From: Thalassia testudinum
Taxonomy: Eukaryota; Streptophyta; Magnoliopsida; Alismatales; Hydrocharitaceae
Reading direction: 5' to 3'
Length of the DNA stretch: 64,000 nucleotides
Assembly (NCBI GenBank): GCA_037157565.1
Contig: JAZHRO010000002.1
Location: forward strand, 33,810,501-33,874,500
Part shown: in pieces, positions 22,798-33,639 of the stretch
How the letters are laid out: every line of letters starts with the position of its first letter
How positions within the stretch are numbered: position 1 is the first letter of the stretch
Made by a program: the position numbers and the translations under genes
Notes under the pieces: model-generated
Told to the model about the DNA's origin: nothing
The model's database searches: none
What the model saw: the letters and a program-made list of their open reading frames with translations, nothing else

Positions 22798-25529
22798 CCT
22801 AACAAGGACATTCTAGATGACAGGCTCATCATAGGGAGGAGTGGAGACAGATCCAATATATCTGTAGTATTTTTTAGCATCGTGACCTAAAGTATTAGCA
22901 TTGAAGAACTTGACAAGAATTGTAGCATCAATATTACCGGATCGAACTTCTTTTGTCAATTCTTCCACATCTGGCAACAACTGCATGCACATGTCAACAT
23001 TTGGTAAATATATGTTTAATATAGCACTCATCATGTATGGTTATGTCAGTCCATTTACAGGGGTAGAAAAGAAAAAAAATTCTTATTTTTATCTTAAATG
23101 TGAGTCAAAGTAAGTATTATCAATTCTAAATGAAATGACATATATACTTTATGCTAGAAATGAAAATAGGCCTAACTATGACTAATTCATTAATTTCATA
23201 TAGGAGGAGTAACTACATTGGAAGTACCAACCAATATATGAAGCTATAAAAGAATTATGTACCAAGTATCTATCTATCTACTTTTTTCTTTCTTGAATGG
23301 GCTATCTATGTAGTTTATTCAATACTATAATCGATAAGATAGTATCTAAAACTAGCTTAGTTTAGCAAAAGAACTTTCAAAATAACTTTTGTCACCAAAA
23401 CAACATGTGTTTGGTTGGATGAGTAGGTTAAATATAGGATAAATAGAAAAAGATTATGCTAGTATTACGATGATTAGATAGATACATGTCAAAAATTTGT
23501 ACATAATATGTATGGTAGAGTTTATACTAATGATAGATTATCTTTTAGTCATGTATGCACAATCCCATTAAAAGAAACTTACCCGATGTTGCCATTTTTG
23601 TAAGAAGTTTAGGTAGAATAACATGAATGACATAAATAGGCTTACCTCGGCTCACCATACTCGAAGAGAATGGCTACAACGGTAAAGCGTTGCTCCTTAT
23701 AAGAGTGGACCATGTGAAGTTTGATAGGGCAACTGTTGAATCCTTTCTTGTTAGCTTATAAATGCTAAAATACTATGCATAATATCAAAATAACTTTTCT
23801 CAAAATAAATCTTTTTTATGCAAAAGAAAAGTGCATTTGTGCAATTGTAGATTAATAAATGATATTTTTTTATTGCATATGCATTAATAACTCACAACAA
23901 TTGTAAATGACAAGTACTATACATGATGCATTTTGCCGACAATATTGAATATCCATTAATTTTAAATGAATGACAAGTAAGCTAATTTATGAGTATATCT
24001 TGGAGTACTTATGCATCATCATTTGTTCCCAAAGTTATTTTTGATAGATTTATTAAGCTCATGTAGAAGAGAGTTAGTTACTTACTATATTATTGATCAA
24101 AATATTTTCTGAAAGTAAGATATAATGGAACTTTAAACAATTCATATAGTACTACCATTTGGGAAGTAAACAATCTTCTTGAAGATTTTCTAAAATCCTT
24201 TAATGATTCATTTCCACTTTGTTTGCCATAACCTTCATTGGTTTGGAATATTCGCTTGCAATAATATCTAGAAAATGATCAAGATCCTTCAAGCACACAA
24301 AATGGTTTCTCAAGCTAGTAGTTTCTCGTAGCTTTATGCAAAATCCATATGACCAGGTTTTCCTATGAACATTTTGAACAAAATCTTATAATGTATGTCT
24401 ATATGGACATAAATGCATTAATATGTTCCAATAATTAGAAAAGACATCAATGGGATGAAGCTCACATATGAAGTTTGTTCCCAAATTGAGTTTTGCATGG
24501 ATACCGAAATGAACAAATTAAGGGTTTCAAAGTATGTAATTTGCACAAGAATTAAAGCTTCACAAATAAATTTTTGTAAGATAGCCATTCCCTACGGAGG
24601 ATATCACCAGGAACATGCAGATTTCTAGACTCTAGCACTTCAAAGAATATTATTCAGTTATAAAAAATAAAGAATTAATGTCCAATTATAAGGCACGAAG
24701 AAATTACATATGTGCACTTAAATGAATGTAAATAGAAAGAGTAAAAGGATTACATGGTGCCCACCTTCTTCCATTAATGGTATGCTCGGAGGGAAAGTGC
24801 CAACGCATTTGCTTAAATGTATAATTCAGACCCTCCACCAAAAGTGTCCCCAGTCTTTGGATAGCTCAACTGTTAACTAATTAAATAATCGAAATAAGTA
24901 AAAAATACACCCCCAGGGTAAGAATAACCAACACATAATATATAGACCGATTACATGTTAGGTTTGAACAAAAATCGACTGTGTCATCCTTTCCTGCCTT
25001 TCATTTTCATCCCTACGCATTATATTTGCAACTTTAAGAAACTAAAAAGTTATTTGCTGTATGTGAATTAGAGGATACAAATTAAGCCTGTATGCCTTCC
25101 ACCTTCACAGATGGATTGGGTTGGGCTTGATTTGAGCTGGAGTTTTGGGCATGCTCTTATTAAATTGGCTAGGTTTTCAAAAGAAAGCGAAATATACGTT
25201 AGATGTTGGAAGTAAGCTTATTTCAATGAAACGAATTAAAATCAACTTGATCGAAATTATAACTGCTAAAAAGAAATACGATTCGTGAAATGATAGATAG
25301 ATACTTGTAGTACCTCGACGTAGTAGCCGTCGTCGTGTAGGGATGCATTGGTGACGCGATAGTTGTTATCTAGAGACTTAAGCTTTGGATCAAGGACTAC
25401 ATCCTTCTTCGATATGTCAATTGGGGATTGTCGAGTCCCATTACCACGCATGTAAAAGCAAGGACTCAGACTGACCCAATGTTGTGGCGCTGTCACCCTG
25501 ATACCCAAACCTATCCAGATCTTCGTCCT
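22798..25529 (-). pseudogene. Alpha carbonic anhydrase gene relic with introns
   Basis: Four exon-like pieces in order on the - strand match plant alpha carbonic anhydrases. Exon 25529 to about 25305 encodes APQHWVSLSP and QSPIDI. Exon 24869-24765 encodes GTLLVEG, then RWHFPSEHTING, with an AG/GTGGG donor. Exon 23732-23646 encodes KLHMVHS and VVAILFEYG, with a GTAAG donor. Exon 22980-22798 encodes YYRYIGSVSTPP, with a GTATGT donor. Family knowledge: the zinc ligands are HWH and the His of ELHxVH. Here the first His is Arg, the Glu of ELH is Lys, and both disulfide cysteines are replaced (Arg and Tyr). TAG at 22815-22813 replaces the conserved Trp after EPVI. Frames near the starts of the first two exons appear shifted by one base. 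A small exon after EYGEP, the signal-peptide exon and the last exon were not found. It could also be a dioscorin-like family member. It looks non-functional. Confidence 0.85.
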
Positions 25530-26279
25530 CTGTAAGGAATTAATTAATGATCAAGTCATAATATTAATTTGTAAAGTGATTTTCCAAAAAAAGTAGTAGT
25601 GCTCGTAAAATTTCAACCGTATTCCATTCAGAGGTAGAACTAATTATTCTTTCCTACGTTGTTACAGTTACGTAGCAATTCAGTACTCAACAACTATCGC
25701 GTGAGAGGAGTCATTAATTTAATTACTTCAGAGTACAATTAATAATACCTTAATTACCCGCAAACTAAGTCGAGAAAGGATTGTTATTGTTTTTCCTGAT
25801 GGTATTAAAACAAAACATGAAATTTACAGCTGTATGTTACTTATCTATATATTCAATTTAATTGTACGTCAAATCAGAGAAATACTTGACTATGTAGAGT
25901 GAGTGTCATCAATGTGAGACCTTCTTTAGGCATCCGTACGAATTCTTTCCCTTTGAAATATTTGTTTCTCATTTATTATTAACTAATTGATTTCTCAAAT
26001 CATTTCTGAATAAACCTCACGACATTGAATGAAAAGGATTCTTTGACCCCACCAGCCATTTACTTCAAAGCAATACATAAATTCTGTATCAATAGAAGAG
26101 AATCATTTGTTTGCAGATGGTGATATACACCAACTACCTGTCATGGTAATCTTTGCTTGCAGATAGTGATATATATAGCCACATGTACGTAATGCAGGCA
26201 GCAGTAGTTTTCGTAAATATCTGGGCTTCAAAAGTATGTCATACATAGTTTACAGTACTGGTGAATAGAGGCTTCACTG
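25530..26279. other. Intergenic DNA upstream of the carbonic anhydrase relic
   Basis: AT-rich, no supported gene. A short repeated phrase TTGCAGAT(G/A)GTGATATA occurs near 26110 and 26157. The missing signal-peptide exon would be expected here; I could not identify it. Confidence 0.5.
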
Positions 26280-27351
26280 CTGAACGAGCGTCCTTTTTTT
26301 TATTTAATAAACATTTCATTGCACGAGAACTTTTCCATAAAAAGAGATGCACCTCAGAGGGAAAGGAAAAAGATAGATGCACCTCAGAGGGAAAGGAAAA
26401 AGATAGAAAATCCTCACCCATGAAGGGAGACATATGCCTCGAGGAAACGGGGAACACAAAATAAAAAATAAGATAAAAAAAGGAGAAAGAAAAAAAAATG
26501 CCCCTAGATTGGGAATCGGACAAATTCCTAAAGGAGAACAATCTACGCTCATAGAACGACTAAGTGCAGTGAGATAGAATCTCGAAGATCGCGCTAACGA
26601 TTGATCGAATAAATCAGCCCCTGACATATGTCAGAAAATCCGATCCTAATAATCCAGGGTCACACGTGATCCCCAACAAAACTTAAACTACACTAAAATC
26701 AAAGAAAAAGAAAGGAACAACACCATCCACAATCAAACAACAAGCCAACCACAGCATCAACGACCTGCACGTAAAATGAGACCAAGCAACAAAATGCAAT
26801 GACACTGGACCACAATGGCAAGCCACTGCCAGCCGATCCTCCGTCGCCGTACGCTAGCGCTCTCGTCGCAGTGCACCGCCGAGTGCATGCCAACGCACAT
26901 ACAACCTTGGACCCTTCAACCACTGCCCTTCGTCGCGCTCGCTACCGCATGGAAGGAGTGACCTCCACGAACATCGAAGCACCAACAGAGCTAAGTCGGA
27001 GGACCACCATCAGCACCGGCAAGCAACAATAGAAGAGCCCCATAGCACACGACGACAGCCATCGCCACCAGCCAAAGCGCCTGCCATCGTCATGCCCTCG
27101 CCAGCCGCAGTGCCCACGAACGGTTGAGCATGTCGGTCTCAAGGAAGATGGGGTGTTCCAAAGGAAGGGGAAGGAGATCCGGACGGTGGGGGGGCCTCGA
27201 TCAACTCCTACCGGTCGATCGAGGCCCCGTACTGTAGCTCTATTCGACACTCAAGAGAGAGGAAGAAGGAAGGGAGACAGGCCGAGAGTAAATCAAATTT
27301 GTACTTCCTTACATTTCCATACTCTTGTCCTTTTCACTGAACGAGCGTCCT
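26280..27351 (-). mobile_element. Retroposed insertion with 15-base target duplication
   Basis: CTGAACGAGCGTCCT occurs at 26280-26294 and again at 27337-27351. Next to the left copy is a run of T (26294-26301), that is, a poly(A) tail on the - strand. The structure (long direct repeat, tail on one side, no LTR) is that of LINE-mediated insertion of an RNA copied from the - strand, about 1.04 kb long. The interior is GC-rich near its 5' end (26800-27250) and has short frames without recognised domains. It may be a short LINE or a processed transcript. Confidence 0.7.
26345..26404 (+). repeat. Perfect 30-base tandem duplication
   Basis: Two adjacent identical 30-base units, each starting AGATGCACCTCAGAGG, at 26345-26374 and 26375-26404, inside the retroposed insertion. 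Confidence 0.95.
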
Positions 27352-27603
27352 GGCACTTCATCGTGAGTGTCATTGGTCAGACTTCCTATTTACTAAGAAG
27401 ACTCAAACCTTGCCCTCCATGAATGGAAAAAAGAAAATGACACAGCTCTGTTTGGCAAAGAAAATAAATTTGTGAAATGAGTAGAGAAATTAATAGGAAA
27501 AGAGTAAAATAAATATTGAAATAAGTTAATATACTTGAATAGTTTAGCAAGTTAAAATTATTTTACAGAGAGAGTAGAATAACTTTACCTTAAGTTAAGT
27601 GAA

Positions 27604-27990
27604 ACTTGGGGTCGCAAAGTAGCACAGTTGGTGCCTCCCCACCCCATAAGTGCCTCCCTCTTGGGAGGTGTGGGTTCAAGTCCCCATCTCCTCCCTTTGT
27701 GGTAAAAATTGCTCCACCTCCCATTCCCTCCCCGAGTGGTTGAGCTCGACTCCTGCTTTGGGTTTGTAGCTCCGATCTCCCATGTGGTCAATTGACTCAC
27801 CACCTGCAGCAAGCTGTAGGTTCGCATCTCCACCCCTGATTAAGTGATTCTCCGATGAATTAGCTCGCCGCTTGTGGCAAGTTGTAGGTTCTTGTTCCCG
27901 ATCAAGTGGTTCTCCGATGATAAAAAGTTGGTGATTCATCACCCTATCAACACCTTCAGGTGCAGCCATCATGCCCCAAGCTTGCCGATG
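27604..27990 (+). mobile_element. SINE-like sequence with tRNA-type pol III boxes
   Basis: TAGCACAGTTGG at 27620-27631 fits an A box, and GGTTCAAGTCC at 27673-27683 fits a B box, with about 50 bases between them as in tRNA-derived SINEs. A second B-box-like GGTTCGCATCTCC lies at 27819-27831. The phrases CTCACC(A)CCTGCAGCAAGCTGTAGGTTC and CTCGCCGCTTGTGGCAAGTTGTAGGTTC (near 27796 and 27866) look like a duplicated unit. No clear tail or target duplication was seen, so the borders are approximate. Confidence 0.5.
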
Positions 27991-28684
27991 CAATTCCACC
28001 ACAAGGGGTGTACGTCTAGGAGGAGGATAATGGTCCCAAATACACACTAGTAAGAAACATGATTACAATCTCTCTTTTTGTCTCCAATTGCCTTTCCTCG
28101 GGCCCCTCGGGCCTCTCTCTGCTATTTATAGTACTAGAGTTAGATCCCTTTGCGAGATCCTTTGATTGGATATGCCTGTTGTCAAGGAACGTATATTGTC
28201 AGGTCATTAATTACGGCGGCCATGTCAGCATTTATTTGGGGTTATGGCCACGTTGTACTTTTGCCACCATCCCTTTGGCACTGGATCTTTTAAGCAGGTT
28301 AGATCCTCTAGTCCTGCCCATGTCCAAGCCTTCCCAAGTGTAGGTGGTTTAGACCTTTGGGCCCCAACTCAAGCGGGTCAGATTTTTAGACCCATCTGTA
28401 AATCCTTCTTCGGATGTGAGTAGGACGGATCCTCAGATCTGCCTATATTTGAGCCTTTCTGGGACATATCCTTCTTTTTGGGTTTTTTCCACAGAGTTTT
28501 GGGTCCGAGGGCATTTTTTGCCCCTCATCATATGCCCCTTACTCTCGAGCTAGTGGATGCTTACTGAGAGAGTAACAGTTGTGGTAAGAAACTCCGCAAT
28601 AGATAATGCCCCCAAATGTTGCCCTGGTTGTTTATTTAAGCAGGGGAGCATTTGTTATGGAGCGGGTTTTGCCCCGAATGCTCG
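27991..28684 (+). other. Upstream region of a decayed gag-like element
   Basis: GC-moderate DNA with no supported gene. It has a TATTTATAG near 28120 and runs into the 44-base tandem repeat. It may be the LTR or leader of the element whose gag-like gene lies at 33640-47739, but no matching second LTR is visible. Confidence 0.4.
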
Positions 28685-28959
28685 CCTGTTATGTTGCCTG
28701 ACCTTAAAAAGGTAGCTTAAAGGGTACTTAGATAGTATATTGTTGTCCTTAAGAGGAGGGAGGAGGAACGTCTGCCTGCTATGTTGCTGACCTTAAGAGG
28801 CAGCGTGAGGCGTGTCAGCCTACTGTATTACCAGCCTTAAGAGGCGGTGTGAGGCACGTCTGCCTGTTATATTATCGGCCTTAAAAGGCAATCTAAGGTG
28901 CATCCGCTTATTGTATTACCGGCCTTAAAAGGTTGTGTGAGGTGCATCCGCCTGCTATA
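28685..28959 (+). repeat. Tandem repeat of about 44 bases, left part
   Basis: Imperfect units contain GCCTG(C/T)TATATTA(C/T)CGGCCTTAA followed by AGGCnGTGTGAGG. About six units precede the LTR that starts at 28960. The array resumes after that LTR at 33226. Confidence 0.8.
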
Positions 28960-30640
28960 TGATAAATGCTAGTTTATCATCATTCTTATACCCTAAAATA
29001 AACCTAGCTCTTAGGATTTTAACATTGCAAATGGGTTTTTGGGCTGCACTTAGGCATCAATTAGGTTAGGCATGCATTGCATATTTTGTTGTATTTTTGA
29101 CACGTTTATTGAGTGTTACAGATGAACAGATAATCAGATTCCTAAAATCCTAGCACTCAAGAAGGAAATTGGTGAAGAGGAAGCTCAGTCCAGCTGGAAG
29201 CCAGCCAAATCCAGCTCATCAAAGTTGGATACCTACTCACTTGAGTTAGGGTTAGCTCATTAAGCTCCATTCAGCTCATCTTAGCTAAATGGTAGCTCAG
29301 GATAGCTCATCTTAGCTCATCCTACCTCAAGTTAGCTCAGATCCTGCTCAACTTAGTTGAGTCTAGCTTACCTTAGCTCCAATCAGTTCATTGGGAGCTC
29401 TAGTTAGCTCAGCTAAGTTGACTGGAGTCCACCTTAGCTTAGGTCCAGCTACTTCCAGCTCCACTCAACTCAAGTCAACTGAAGATGACTACATACAGCT
29501 CAGGCCAACTCAAGTCCAGCTCCCAGGGACTCCACTTATCTCAACCTAGTTGAGTTAAGCTACCTTAGCTACTCTAGCTAGCTAGGTCCTTCCTGGGAAA
29601 TTCAGACCCAACTCACCTCAGCATATTTCAGCAGAAGCCAACTTACTTTAGCTCGGTTAGTAGCTAGCAAAGAACTAGCAAGCTAAGCCAGCTAAAGTAG
29701 CTCCCTACAACTCCCTCTAGCAGCTACCAGCTCAAGTTCAACTCTAGACATTCCTTCCTCAGCTCCTCTTCCCTAAACCCTAGCTCCATCCCACCTCCTC
29801 CTCTACTCAACTACTAGCTAAGCAAGCTTAGCTTAGCTACATCTCAGCTCCCACTGGCCATCCACCACCTACAACCTAACTCCACCTCATCACCTACCTA
29901 GTCCACCTACTTAAGTCCACCTAGCTCCACCTACTCCAACCTAGGTTGGCGCCAACCAACATGCTAACCTTGGCCCCTCAACCACCACCAAAAAGTCACC
30001 TTGTTTTGGTGGCAACTCACCCTTCTAGAACCCCCCTCTTTTGGCGCCAAAGCACACCCACATCCTAGCCCTACACATCTCCTTTAAACCTATCTCCACC
30101 ATCCACCTAACCCCCTTCTAGAAAGCTAAGTTGGCGCCAAGGATAAGCACCCTTCCACCACCATAACTACCTCCTAACCACCCTAAGTTGGTGCCAAAAT
30201 ACCCTACACACATCCCTACAAATTGGCACCAACATCCACCCTAATCCTAACCCGACACCTAATCCTATGACCAAATCATAGCCCTCCCTTTTGGTTCCAA
30301 CTTCTAGAACTTAGAGTTGGCAACAACATCACCTAACCCCACCTAAACCCACCTACCTTACACCCTCTCACTTGACGCCACCTTACATCCACCACCCATA
30401 TCCTAACTACCACCCTATAACCTAATCCTAGCCATACAACACATCAACCAACCCCTTAACCTTAACCCATATAGAGTTGGCGCCAACTCTACTCCACCCA
30501 CCATAACTACCACCTCATGCATCCTTCTACCTCCATGCCAACCCTAATCCACCATCCATTCACCAACTTCCATATCTTAGCCATCCATAACACCACTCTT
30601 CCCTAACCATAGTCAACACCAACCTCTACCCCCTCTACTC

Positions 30641-30648
30641 TATAAAAA
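30641..30648 (+). promoter_or_regulatory. TATA box of G1-type solo LTR
   Basis: TATAAAAA followed by GACC, in the same context as 7283-7290. Confidence 0.6.
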
Positions 30649-30865
30649 GACCTATAACCACCACCATTTCCTTCATCCTTTGGCTTCATTTTTTTTCCAC
30701 CTTCATCCCACCATATCCATGGCCAAGAGAAGAAGGAGAAGAAGAAGATTAAGGGGACACTCTGTCCCCTTGGTGCCTTCCCCTCTTCCCTTCTCTCTTG
30801 TGCCCCCACCAGCTAGAGGAGCAGATAGGCAAGGATGACCATAGGAGGAGGTCTTGAGGGTGGTG

Positions 30866-32513
30866 TGATTAGCATGATTTCATATGAGAAAAGATTTAAG
30901 TTAGAAAACTCGTCGTCGTAGTGCGTAGAAATCCGCTACCAGATAAAATTTATAACCGAAACTCCAAGGGAGTCTCAGGTCGAATACAGGGAGGCAAACG
31001 TTTGGTTTGAAAACTGTGCTTTTGATTTTATTTATTTTTGTTGTTTTTATCTTTTGAGATTTTTTTGGTTTTTTTATAAGGCAAGAGATCAGGTTGAAAT
31101 AATTTCTATCTAATCTACTTACAAAGAGAGAGAGAGAACAAATATTATATGAGTAATCCAAACTATTTATTACAACTAATTGCGAGAAATAAAACTACAC
31201 TACAAAAACGATAAAAAGAATTAAGATGAGGAAATCCCCCTTGACGGTTGTTTGGAGGACAACTTGTTCTGACGGCATCCCGGATGAAGGTGGGGAGGAG
31301 CTGGATGTTGGAAAACGGCGGTGGAAGGAGGACAGGATGGGACGGCATTGCGGTGAGGATCTTCTTCCGGAAGGTGGCGAGAGAACAGCCACGGGATGCT
31401 TCACGAATGGGGGTGAGAGGCGGGAAAATATTTGATTTCTACTCTATAGGAGCATCCCAGGCTTGGAACAAGCTCTCTCTAAAGCCTTGGAGGTGGTGAA
31501 GGAGAGAAAGGAAGAGATGATGGTGGATGGAGGGGTATGGGCCCTTTTATAGTGGAGGATGAAGGGCTTGGTTGCACATGGGTAATTAGTGACATTCGTA
31601 ACCGTCGCTAAAGATCCGCCCATCTATTGCTGAAGATTCGCGCCAACTTACGCTGGCTTGCAGCTATGCTCGAGTGCCCATCACGCAGCCGTGTCGCGTG
31701 CATGTGCACTGGCGCTTGCATTGCGTATGCACTGCGGTGCAGGTGCTCGGGCTGGTGTGCGTGCATCTGCACGCTTGCGCTGGCTAGTGCACCCTTGTCA
31801 TGCTGCGTGCATCCAATTGGAGGATTGGGGGGGCTTTGTGGGTTTCGAACCCACGCCCCTCCTTTAGGAACATGCCTCAAGACCAATGCGCCAAGCCCAC
31901 GAGTTTGTTTCGAGGAGGAGCTAAGGACGTGCGGTGGAGACGGCTTCTCAGCCGTTGGATCAAGATCCAATGGCTGGGAATGGATGATGCGGACGAAGAG
32001 GAAGTGTTGGGTAGACTGCTGGTCGATGTTGGGAGGCTTGGATGGTGCCACATAGCACCATTTGGGCCATCCATCTTCTTTCGCTTGCAGAGAATGCCAC
32101 GATGCTCGGATTGAGATGATTTCTACATTGCTGGACTGCGATCGTTGCTATGGATCCATTCGTATAGTCAAATTTTTCATCTGAAGCTCGTAAAGATGTC
32201 GCATTGCCCCCTGTCCATTGATCTTCTTCGAACTGCATACAGTGCTACGGGATTCCGATCTAGACAATTTCGGAGGCATTGGATTCCGATCGTCATCCTG
32301 ATCAGATCTGTATGATTAGATCATCAATCCAAGACCTTGAATTAAATCTCCCTCTCTCCTAGCCATAAAAGGATGTAATTAACCTAACATATCACAAACT
32401 ACTCTAAATGCAGAATGATACATACTATGCAATATTTATAACATGGAATGCATATCTAAGCCTAGGAACATACATAAATAGACATTTTAACCTAAATGGA
32501 TGTGTCTACATCA
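30866..32513 (-). mobile_element. Solo LTR of family A2, nested
   Basis: On the - strand it reads TGATGTAGACACATCC at 32513 down to a CA end at 30866, closely matching the start of the LTRs at 57068 and 62816. TGGTG flanks it on both sides (30861-30865 and 32514-32518), a perfect five-base duplication. A TATA box lies at 31545-31551 (-) and a tRNA-like sequence at 31831-31898. It interrupts the leader part of the G1-type LTR. Confidence 0.9.
31831..31898 (-). other. tRNA-like sequence inside the LTR
   Basis: On the - strand the ends pair as GGGCTT with AAGCCC. There is an A-box-like TGGCGCATTGGTC, and a T arm GTGGG-TTCGAAA-CCCAC with a perfect five-pair stem and a B box GGTTCGAAACC. Length and spacing are close to a real tRNA, but the anticodon stem does not pair well. 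It lies about 0.28 kb upstream of the LTR TATA box, in the same direction. It is likely a tRNA-derived fossil and not a working tRNA gene. Confidence 0.55.
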
Positions 32514-33225
32514 TGGTGCACACCACCCTAGGAGGAGACTTGTGGGTGGAGATCATCCACCCTTGGAGGAGCAAGGGCACGCCCCCCTTTGGGCTTGCCA
32601 AAGGAGGATCTCACCAGCTTGAAGGAGCTTTTCATGGAAGGAGTTGGAGAGACCCTTTTCAAGCCCAAGAGCAACTAAGCTTGGAGCAAGGACTCTCTCC
32701 TCTTCACCACCATCACTAGGAGGATCTTTGTTTTACCATTTTCTTTTATCTTTCATTTTGTAGCAGAAGCATTCCTCTACAAGCATTCCTGTAAAACAAA
32801 TTTTCTCCATATATAAAGTTGTCTTTCTAAAATTTTGTTGCAACTTTTGATTGCTTTCACTTTAGTATTTTTTTTTCACTCCCTCTCTCTAATTACCCTA
32901 GGTCTCCACGTACCTAGGGTGAGCTTAGAGAAAGGTTATTTCTGTCACCTAAGTGTTAGCTTTAGAAAGTTAGGTGTAGCTATTTCTCGCTTACAATTCC
33001 GTAATTTCCCGTTATTTCAAAACAAAAAAATCTTATATCCAAAAACCTAAAAAGAAAGTTGATTTCCATATTTGAGCAAGAGTGTTTTAAAGTGCATTCC
33101 TACCTCCCTTGGGATGACCTGAATACTTTCCCATATACTAAACTTTACAAATTTTAAAAGCGATCAGATTTGTGCGTTATAACGATAAAAAACCCTAATT
33201 ACAAATCGTGCATTTCTTCGCATCA

Positions 33226-33275
33226 CTGTACTACCGGCCTTAAGATGTAGCATGAGGCACATGCGCCCCTTCTTC
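33226..33275 (+). repeat. Tandem repeat of about 44 bases, right part
   Basis: CTACCGGCCTTAAGATG..GCATGAGGCACATGCGCC continues the array interrupted at 28959 by the G1-type LTR. Confidence 0.7.
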
Positions 33276-33552
33276 TTCCACGAGTAATGGCCAATATTGT
33301 AGGCTTCATATTTTGCCTTGTTTGTCAGGATCGACATTAATTGCTGTTATGATGAGATGAAGGCCTCAAGCATCGTGCGCATCATTGATTGGACTACCTT
33401 CTTTGCGGCGGTGTAGGGGGTTTTCAATATCTGTAATGATGGCCGAGGTATTTTCACTCTTGGCGGTGTATTTGGAATTCACGCTCGATACTGTGGGATT
33501 TGATTTTTTTGTATCGTGTGCACCGGAAGGGGAGAACCGCCCTCTGTGGGGG

Positions 33553-33560
33553 TATATATA
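33553..33560 (+). promoter_or_regulatory. TATA box upstream of gag-like gene
   Basis: TATATATA followed by GGGG, about 80 bases before the ATG at 33640. The 33276-33639 stretch holds no gene and is the likely promoter region. Confidence 0.4.
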
Positions 33561-33639
33561 GGGGTGGTAGGTCATAGTTAATCCCACCTACCTTGGAGAG
33601 CAATGTGTGTGGTATGTACTCTTAGTGGGGGTGTTGTGA

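Larger units (their letters stand above)
28960..33225 (+). mobile_element. G1-type solo LTR, containing a nested solo LTR
   Basis: It starts TGATAAAT..GTTTATCA and ends CGCATCA. The content matches the G1 LTR at 5947-8189: AGCT-rich block 29170-29860, several TTGGCGCCAA palindromes (29945-30490), TATA box at 30641-30648. The flanks are CTATA (28955-28959) and CTGTA (33226-33230), a target duplication with one difference. Without the inner LTR and its duplication it is about 2.6 kb. It interrupts the 44-base tandem repeat. Confidence 0.82.

Noticed and set aside
26699..27250. Protein gene in the GC-rich part of the retroposed insertion
   Set aside because: Frames on both strands are equally long and no domain or splice pattern is recognisable.
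27585..28047. Reverse-strand reading frames of 82 and 123 residues
   Set aside because: They overlap in different frames across the SINE-like block and carry no motif.
28685..28959. CRISPR array
   Set aside because: Units are contiguous and imperfect, without unique spacers, in plant nuclear DNA.
31831..31898. A genuine tRNA gene
   Set aside because: Acceptor and T arms look right, but the anticodon stem does not pair well and the sequence is a fixed part of an LTR family. Reported as tRNA-like only.
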